Positions 57,321 through 64,000 of a stretch of DNA of 64,000 nucleotides are shown in pieces. The notes beneath the pieces are model-generated. The model had not been told where the DNA came from. It searched no databases and saw only the letters and a list, made by a program, of their open reading frames with translations. Positions within the stretch are counted from its first letter, which is position 1. Each line of letters opens with the position of its first letter. The position numbers and the translations under genes were made by a program. The DNA comes from Chromobotia macracanthus (lineage: Eukaryota; Chordata; Actinopteri; Cypriniformes; Botiidae): the NCBI GenBank assembly GCA_036877525.1, contig JAZGTH010000116.1, positions 1,612,001 through 1,676,000 of the forward strand, read 5' to 3'.

Positions 57321-58430
57321 CATAATATATTTGTTACAAGCGCTGGAGAAAAAATATATTTTAAATGTGCTTTCCTTACTACTTAAATAAAAAATACTTT
57401 TTTTCCTCTGTTTGACCCATCTGTCAACTACAGCCTGCCCTCAACATCAAAGATTGCTCATAAGGAAATGTCCAACAACCGGCAAAAACAATTGAATAGC
57501 CTTTGATGACAGACTACTGTATACATACAGAATGGGAATGTGGATCATTGCCAGAGCTAAAGCGCTGGTAAATTTTTTGATCTCTCAATCTGTTACCTTG
57601 TTAACTTCCTGCCAGAAGGAGTTTATGTATCCTGTGTTGGGTGGCAAAGAGAGTGCAGGTCTACTGGGACACTTGCACACCTCCCATGTCCTATGCTAGG
57701 AATTTTGTTTGCATTGCATATTTTTATTTGGAATTAAATTGTCAGTCATGACTCTTTTTGTTTTTTGGGGATTCAAACCTCAAAACCTTTGCTGATGTTT
57801 TTGACAGAATACTGGATCGTGATAAAGCATTATTTCATATGAGGATTCTGAAATTGATATATTTGGTGTTAACCTAACATAAGCTTTTCTCAGTGTTGTG
57901 TATTTTTTCGGAACTCATTTTTGTGTGCGACACAAATGAAAATAAAACATGCAGCAGTGGATTGGGCTGCTCAAACCTTGTTCATTAGGACTGGTTGTTC
58001 TTCCTAATAGGCCTACAGAGCAATTTAAAAAGCTTACCTGGATTCACCATTGTATTTATTAGTTACATTTTGTATGCAAAAAGAATACACATACTTGAAA
58101 TACTGCAATTAACATTTTTTAGGACTAGTTAATTGCTGCAGCTGGTATTGTAATGTTGATTATTCGATGAATATACTAGTATGTTGTATCAAAGCAAATT
58201 GCCTGTGTATAAACCATGCTGATACAGGTTTCTGGGTGAAATCCACAGACGCATATTTGAGAATGTCTGGGATTACCAATTTTTTATTTTGGATTTTAAA
58301 ATGTGTATTTCCTTAAAAACAGTACTGAACACTGCAATTTTTCCTGTTGTAACTAAACAGGTAATGAATTATTCTCTGGTGCCATATTCCATTTAAACCA
58401 GCTGTCCAACCCTCCAGTCACATCATAACT
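57321..58430. other. Intergenic DNA; no feature seen
   Basis: AT-rich, no repeat family or exon recognised. Confidence 0.5.
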
Positions 58431-58880
58431 TCAGAAAAATGTCAGTATTCAGCCGAATGAAGCATGTAAATATCGAGGTCTTTTGTGGGAATCAAGTGAG
58501 AAAAGTGAACTCGAGGGAAAGCCAGCTGTCATGGACCTCAATGGTCACATTATGTAAATCTCTGACGTCTCTTGATGTAAACCTGAATAGAAACACATTA
58601 ACGTCTCGTATATACTTAAAAGGAACCCAGACTTTGCCAAGCTGAAACGGCAGATCTAGTAATCATGTTGACAAATTAATGGCAGAGAATTAGTTGTCCA
58701 TTAAATGTGTATTATGTGCCACGTTGGCACATAAAATTACTTCCAAATAAGTGTTGGGAGCAAGGGAAAGTGTGTGAGGGAAAGAAAGCACTGGGAGAAG
58801 CGTGAGTTGCCTAGTGAGGGGGTATTTGACTGTCACTTTGAGACCCAGAGCCATCAAAGCACACTAAGTGTGCGCTTTGG
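58431..58880. promoter_or_regulatory. Candidate conserved non-coding block
   Basis: A repeat-free segment of balanced composition downstream of camkmt, containing the perfect inverted repeat TTATGTGCCA-CGT-TGGCACATAA at 58712-58734 and several CpGs. Regulatory role is inferred. Confidence 0.3.
58712..58734. repeat. Perfect inverted repeat, 10-bp arms, 3-nt spacer
   Basis: TTATGTGCCA, CGT, TGGCACATAA. The symmetry suits either a hairpin or a dimeric protein-binding site. Confidence 0.8.
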
Positions 58881-61800
58881 GGCTCTAACCTCTGTTGAAA
58901 GGTTGTAATGAGGTTATATGAGGGTGTGTCAGGCATTAGGTCTCTCTGTTTCCCTCTGACATTCAGAGTATGCATGTGCATGTGTGTGTATTAAAGCATG
59001 ACTGTCAGCATAGCAGACTCATAACCCCTACTCATTTAGTGGATAATTTGACCCTGCTGTGCTGTGATACAATGTCACCAAACCTGACATTTTACTCAGG
59101 GTGGCTCACACTGCTAAGACTCAAACACATACACATGAATACAGAACATGTGCACATAGTGAGACATTAGTTATTCTTAAATAGTATGCAGGAAAAAAGA
59201 GGAAGAGAATGGCTAAAATGTGCAACTTCAATTTATAATGTATTCAAAATCAAATACAATAAAACATTACCTGCACAGTTTTATTAAAACTAAACTTTCT
59301 TTTAGTCTTTCATAAAAATTATTCCAGAATTTACTAATTACCTTAGTGTCAGGTACATCAGGAGTGTAATATTTATAGAAGGTATATTAATGTTTGAGTA
59401 CATACATTTTTAATGCATTTATTTATTGTTATAATCACATTTTACATAACAGGCATGTTTTAATGGTGTTACAATTCACTGTGTGTAACAACTTCCTGAT
59501 CTCCTCTATATACTATATATAGAAAATATAATAATGTTTAAATATTCTTTTTATTTACTCCAGTATCACTGGGGAGACTGTATAATATGGCACCTTTTAC
59601 ATGGTATTATAGATAACATCTTCCTAGATGTACTGTAGATACATCAAACATCTCCAGACATACACATAAAAACATGCTATTTTTGACACATTGCTATCTT
59701 CTGAAAAATGAGTCGTGTCATGCAAAGATACTGTCTTATATATCGAGCAATAGGGTAAAATGTCAGTGACGTTAAATGATATAAATGTCAAAAATGGCAT
59801 TTTTGCATCCAAACCTGCAATATGTACAGATAGTCTGTCAGTTATCAGTGAGCCGGTGAATGTATACATGCCTATTCCAACCGCGGCTCCGAGTGCTGAG
59901 TGACAAGACAAAGCCAGAGTTAAATAAACATTTGAGACGTGGTTATTTCTCCCTTTCTCTCTCTCTCTTCGCATGTCTAAAATGTAATTCAGATGTCAAC
60001 GTGAATTCTCTCTCTATAATACAGTATGCTCTCTCTCCTTGCCTCTACTCCCTCCCTTCTCTTATTGTTTCTTTTGTACTGCTTCTTTATTGAGGAAGAC
60101 GTTGCAAGGCAGAAGAAAAGATGACACACATTCACAGTTGATGGTGTTTTCTTTTGGAGCGCTTGTCATTTCGGCGGCCGCGTGGTGACAGAGGTTTTTA
60201 GAACAGAGCATATCCTCGATTCACACTGAAGTAACTCTAATGGAACTGTGACACTGTCCGTCATTCTGTGCACTGGTCTGTCTCTCACAGTGTGAAATTA
60301 CAATCATCATATTCTAGTGCTAAATAGAATCATACAGTCATACCAGCCATTTCTAGCATCTACACAATCATTACCATAACATCTCTAACACTGTAACCTG
60401 TGTCAGTCAAAAAAAAAATACAGTTATTACATTTGATTTCACTTTACGTCATGCCTTTTTCGGAAGATCTCACATATAAACACACATAACAGCTAAATGT
60501 TTTTATAAAAAAATCATATTTTAGTATTTCGGTGCAATAATTACATTTTCTGAATACTATGGTGTTTCATCTTCTTTGAAGCATTCATCAAGTGTAAATT
60601 CTTGAGAACGTCACAATAGAGAAAGTCACATTACTTGCTTAAAATAATACCAAAATATGACTTTACATTTATTTCTTTTAAACTGCTTATAAGCAAGCTT
60701 GCAGTTGATTCAGTTAAATTTAATCTTATCATTTACACTTAAATTCATTATCAACACATCAGCTAGAACAGTAATCATTATTGCTATTCTATACAAACCT
60801 TGGTAGGCGTTCCTGGTTCCAGACATTTTGGCTTTTGTAATCTGAGCAGGCCAATCAGAGCTCTGTTTTAAATGGAATGAAAAAGCATCCAGAACATAAT
60901 GCTGCCAGGAACCAAAGGCCACCAACCTCCACATTCATTTGGAGCCAGGCCACCAAGACACAAAAGCACAACGGAAGAAGGGCTAACTTTTAGGAATGTC
61001 TAATATGCTATAGGCCAGTAGACTGACTCAGGCATGGGGTAAGGGGCTATTGTTAAACAGAGAGAGACAGGGGTAGGTTTAGGGGGAGATAGAATTAGAA
61101 AAGAAACAGAACACTCTCTCTCTACAGATTCTTTTTCTAGCTGTAGGGGCAAATGCAGGAGATATTGGGCATCCCCAACTTTTCTCTCTTTCTTTAAATT
61201 GCACTAATCAATTATTTGGTCTCCATTTTGTCTTGAGAAAGACTTGGTAACAAATGAATAATATGTGTGAACTGCAGAGGTTCACAGTTTACTCACAGGG
61301 CATTAGCCAAAGGTCCAAAAGAACTTATAAAGATATTAAAATATGTCCTATAGACCCTAAATATGTCCAGAGATATTAAAATGATTTGAGTCTTAAGTAA
61401 GAGTTTGTTGAAATCTAAATATCTAAATTATAATTTAATTTTGACCTAAAAATTGCAAAGAATAAAGTTTTAGGAAAGCCACTGCATATCAGTATATAAT
61501 TTATAACCATAAACCTTGCCAAGTTCTGTTTGACCTAGACCAAACTCGCACTTTTAACAACAGAAAAAAATAATTTCACTTGATAAACAAAGACAATCAA
61601 AAGTGATACACACAAAACCTAGACACAAAACCTGCCTGTGTTAAGACTGAAGAGACATTTAGCTCTGTTTTCACATGTTCTGTGATGGAGTTGGTCAACA
61701 CATCTAAGTCTCAAACAAAGCAAAAGGCCATTGCGGTATTGTAACCTTGCATATGGGATTCAGTACATGAAATCCATAATGGTAAACATTGACAGATGGC

Positions 61801-61915
61801 GTCAGTTTGTTTCCATTGGGGACTGAAATTGGTACACTTGTCCTAAATGGCTCATTGGTGCTGAAGACTAAGCACAGTTGAAGAATACCCTTAATAACGT
61901 CCTTTAACAAGACCT
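58881..61915. other. Intergenic DNA; no gene seen
   Basis: AT-rich. A short CpG-bearing segment (gcggccgcgtgg near 60173) stands out at 60100-60260. No exon was recognised. Confidence 0.5.
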
Positions 61916-62300
61916 TTTGTGGCCCCAGCCTTTCTCAGGCCACAGAATTAGGCTTCTTTTTCTGTGGCCTTTCTCTCCGTCTTTTCTCCCCCTGTAAACT
62001 ACTATGTGAAGTGGTTCATTACGGAGCCTCTCCTCCACTCAGGTAGTGGCCCGGGCCATTCCAAGCTCTTCAATCCTGTAACTCCCCAAGGAAGGAAAAA
62101 GAAAAACATATTGGACAAAGGTCCTGTTAGCACTTCCTATGGAAAATTAGCAGCTTTCGCAAAGGTAGAAATCCCAATTACCTCATATTGTGAGGATGCG
62201 CCTAAAGGCTCGCTAGCAACTTGCTACAGTGCTAAAGTGAGCTGCCCCCCCATTCCTAATTAAGAGCGAAGATGCTCTTCTTCCTTCTGAGTGCATCTAT
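61916..62300. promoter_or_regulatory. Candidate conserved non-coding block
   Basis: A repeat-free block with balanced composition. It contains caattacctcatattg, cctaattaagag and a direct ctttctc repeat near the left edge. The TAATTA and ATTACC cores suit homeodomain regulation. Function is inferred. Confidence 0.3.
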
Positions 62301-63590
62301 TTACCTTGTCCAAAGCTCCCCACTCCTGGAACCCTCAAAAATCCAGAAGTGCTCTCTTCCCTCAAGCAGGGTGGTGATGGGCCTTTTGGATCCCGACCGT
62401 TATGCCCTTTAGGTCCAGTGGGCCTGCCTGGGATGCATTGTACACCCCTGAGAATTCTCTCAGGACGGGAACAACAGTAGGAAGAGTAGGAGCACATACT
62501 TGTAGGAAAAATAATGACAGAGAAAAAAATCTTTTACGTCACTATAGTCTGATCTGTAAAGGTTGGTTTCAGATGTCACTGCGTGTGGAATGCACTGGAC
62601 CTCTAAGGCGGTCAAGAATGTTAGTGTAGTACGCCGTCAAAAGCTCGAGGAGGAACCCAAAGCTTTTAGACGACTGGCTGAATTAAACCTCCTCCTCCTC
62701 AGCTAAACAAATGCTTGTTTTGGCATACAGTGACTGGAAGAAAATTCTGAACAAGACGCTGGCGACCGGAGGAAAGTCTAAATACAGAAAGGAATGTGTT
62801 TGTGTTTGCCAATAACTTACAATAATGTGTGCAAAAAAATGATTCTAAGACAAAGATCCTGACTGTTTTCATAAGTCCAACTTACATATTTTTACATTCG
62901 AAGTGAGAAATTTGCAAAATGATTCATGAATGCTCAGTGCCAAATGTCATCTGACATTATCTGCTCAGTGTAAAAAGTAAAAGTTTTCTCCATATTTTTA
63001 TATAAACCTGACTGTAGGGCTAAGTGTAAGATTCCTAAAGTGTTCAAATGATGCATTACATGCAGAGCTTGCCTTAAACAGGTCATGGAGAACAATTGTG
63101 GAAGACAGACTCCATACTTGCTTTGTCTTCTTATAGGCATTGTAATTCATTTCCTTTTGCAGATCATTCCAGTTAGTAATATTAAACCGCTACTAAAACA
63201 CTGCATATAACTAATTAATTATACTATTAGTTGTAGTATATTGTCGTGAACATGTATTCATTCTCAACATAACATGGAGTTGATATAAAAAAGACTTAAT
63301 GCATTCTTTTTTGGCATTTAATATGGCATATAATAAATGTTTTTACTCTTCAGAGTGAAGAGGATTAGCAAATACAAGCACAAATGTAATGCCTTCTCCA
63401 AATTCTAATATTTATGTTATTAAAGGTATATTATTGCTATTATTGTTTTAAATATTGTGTTGATTTAAAATAATGTTTATTTTTATTCAACTAAAGTTCA
63501 TTATTCAAAATATGACAATGAAAGAAACAAAAATGTTTTTCAGAATACTTACATTCTTACATGCATGTGACAGAATTTGTCATGGGATCT
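62301..63590. other. Intergenic DNA; no gene seen
   Basis: Mixed sequence becoming strongly AT-rich after 63150. No feature was recognised. Confidence 0.5.
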
Positions 63591-63597
63591 TAATCCA

Positions 63598-63850
63598 CAT
63601 GGGCGGTTGTGGCCTACTAGTTAGTGAGTCATGCTTGTAAACCAAAGGTTGCTGGTTTGATTCCAGTGCTGGAAGGTAACAACTAAAGTACCCTTGTGCA
63701 AGGCACCTAACCCTCAATTTCTCACTGGGTGCAGGAGTGCTGCCCACTGCTGGGTTCACTCCTCACCAGTGATGGGTTAAATGCAGAGGTCACAGATCTT
63801 CCAGTGTGTATGGGTTACCATATTGGACAAATATATTACTTTTACTTTAT
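63598..63850 (+). mobile_element. tRNA-derived SINE of a second family
   Basis: The head gcggttgtggcctactagtt and ggtttgattcc (about 63654-63664) is tRNA-like. The body has taccc ttgtgcaaggcacctaaccc, cactgggtgc, ctgcccactgctgggttcac and gggttaaatgcagaggtcac, a widespread fish SINE body. The tail is attacttttactttatt. It lacks the gctttggataaaagcgtctg tail, so it is a different family from the copies at 8394, 22911 and 57178. Confidence 0.7.
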
Positions 63851-64000
63851 TAAGGCAAAGTGATGCCTAAGACAGGATGTGATGCCTAAGGCTTAGTGAA
63901 CTAAATATAGATTCCTTTCTTTAATGAATGTGTAAGACAGGAGATGAACTGAAGAATTCAGTAGAACTGAAATTCCCTTGAACACACTAGCATTCATTAA

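Overview
The window looks like teleost fish nuclear DNA, most likely from a cypriniform (carp, minnow or loach relative). Exons are short and separated by kilobase introns with GT..AG borders. There is no prokaryotic gene organisation. AT-rich DNA carries many (AC)n and (TC)n microsatellites, tRNA-derived SINEs whose 3' tail matches an L2-type LINE, and small terminal-inverted-repeat DNA elements of kinds common in cyprinids.

One protein-coding gene is supported. Eight consecutive plus-strand exons between 29894 and 50182 splice in perfect phase into 202 codons, plus a split first codon and a TGA stop. They encode the C-terminal two thirds of calmodulin-lysine N-methyltransferase (CAMKMT): the seven-beta-strand SAM-dependent methyltransferase fold with its SAM-binding glycine motif, the acidic post-I motif, the DVVMCAD strand and the family C-terminus. 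The first exons were not found between 1 and 29893, so that stretch is probably a long 5' intron of the same gene, with the promoter outside the window.

Layout: 1-29893, non-coding DNA with a 1.2-kb hAT-like non-autonomous transposon (311-1505), SINEs, MITE-like elements, a decayed CRE-like minisatellite (11326-11614) and several repeat-free, GC-richer blocks that look like conserved non-coding elements. 29894-50182, CAMKMT exons and introns; some introns carry similar blocks, a truncated L2 LINE and long (TC)n tracts. 50183-64000, a probable 3' UTR and then intergenic DNA with more repeats and candidate regulatory blocks. In vertebrates CAMKMT usually lies beside SIX3 and SIX2, so these blocks could be long-range enhancers for SIX genes with CAMKMT as a bystander host. 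That is inference from known synteny; no SIX gene is in the window.

No undescribed multi-gene system was found. The most unusual structures are the CRE-like minisatellite, three perfect 13-16 bp hairpins that resemble template-switch scars, and a splice donor abutting a 55-bp (TC)n tract. Coding calls rest on reading splice sites and matching the spliced protein to CAMKMT from memory; no alignment was run.
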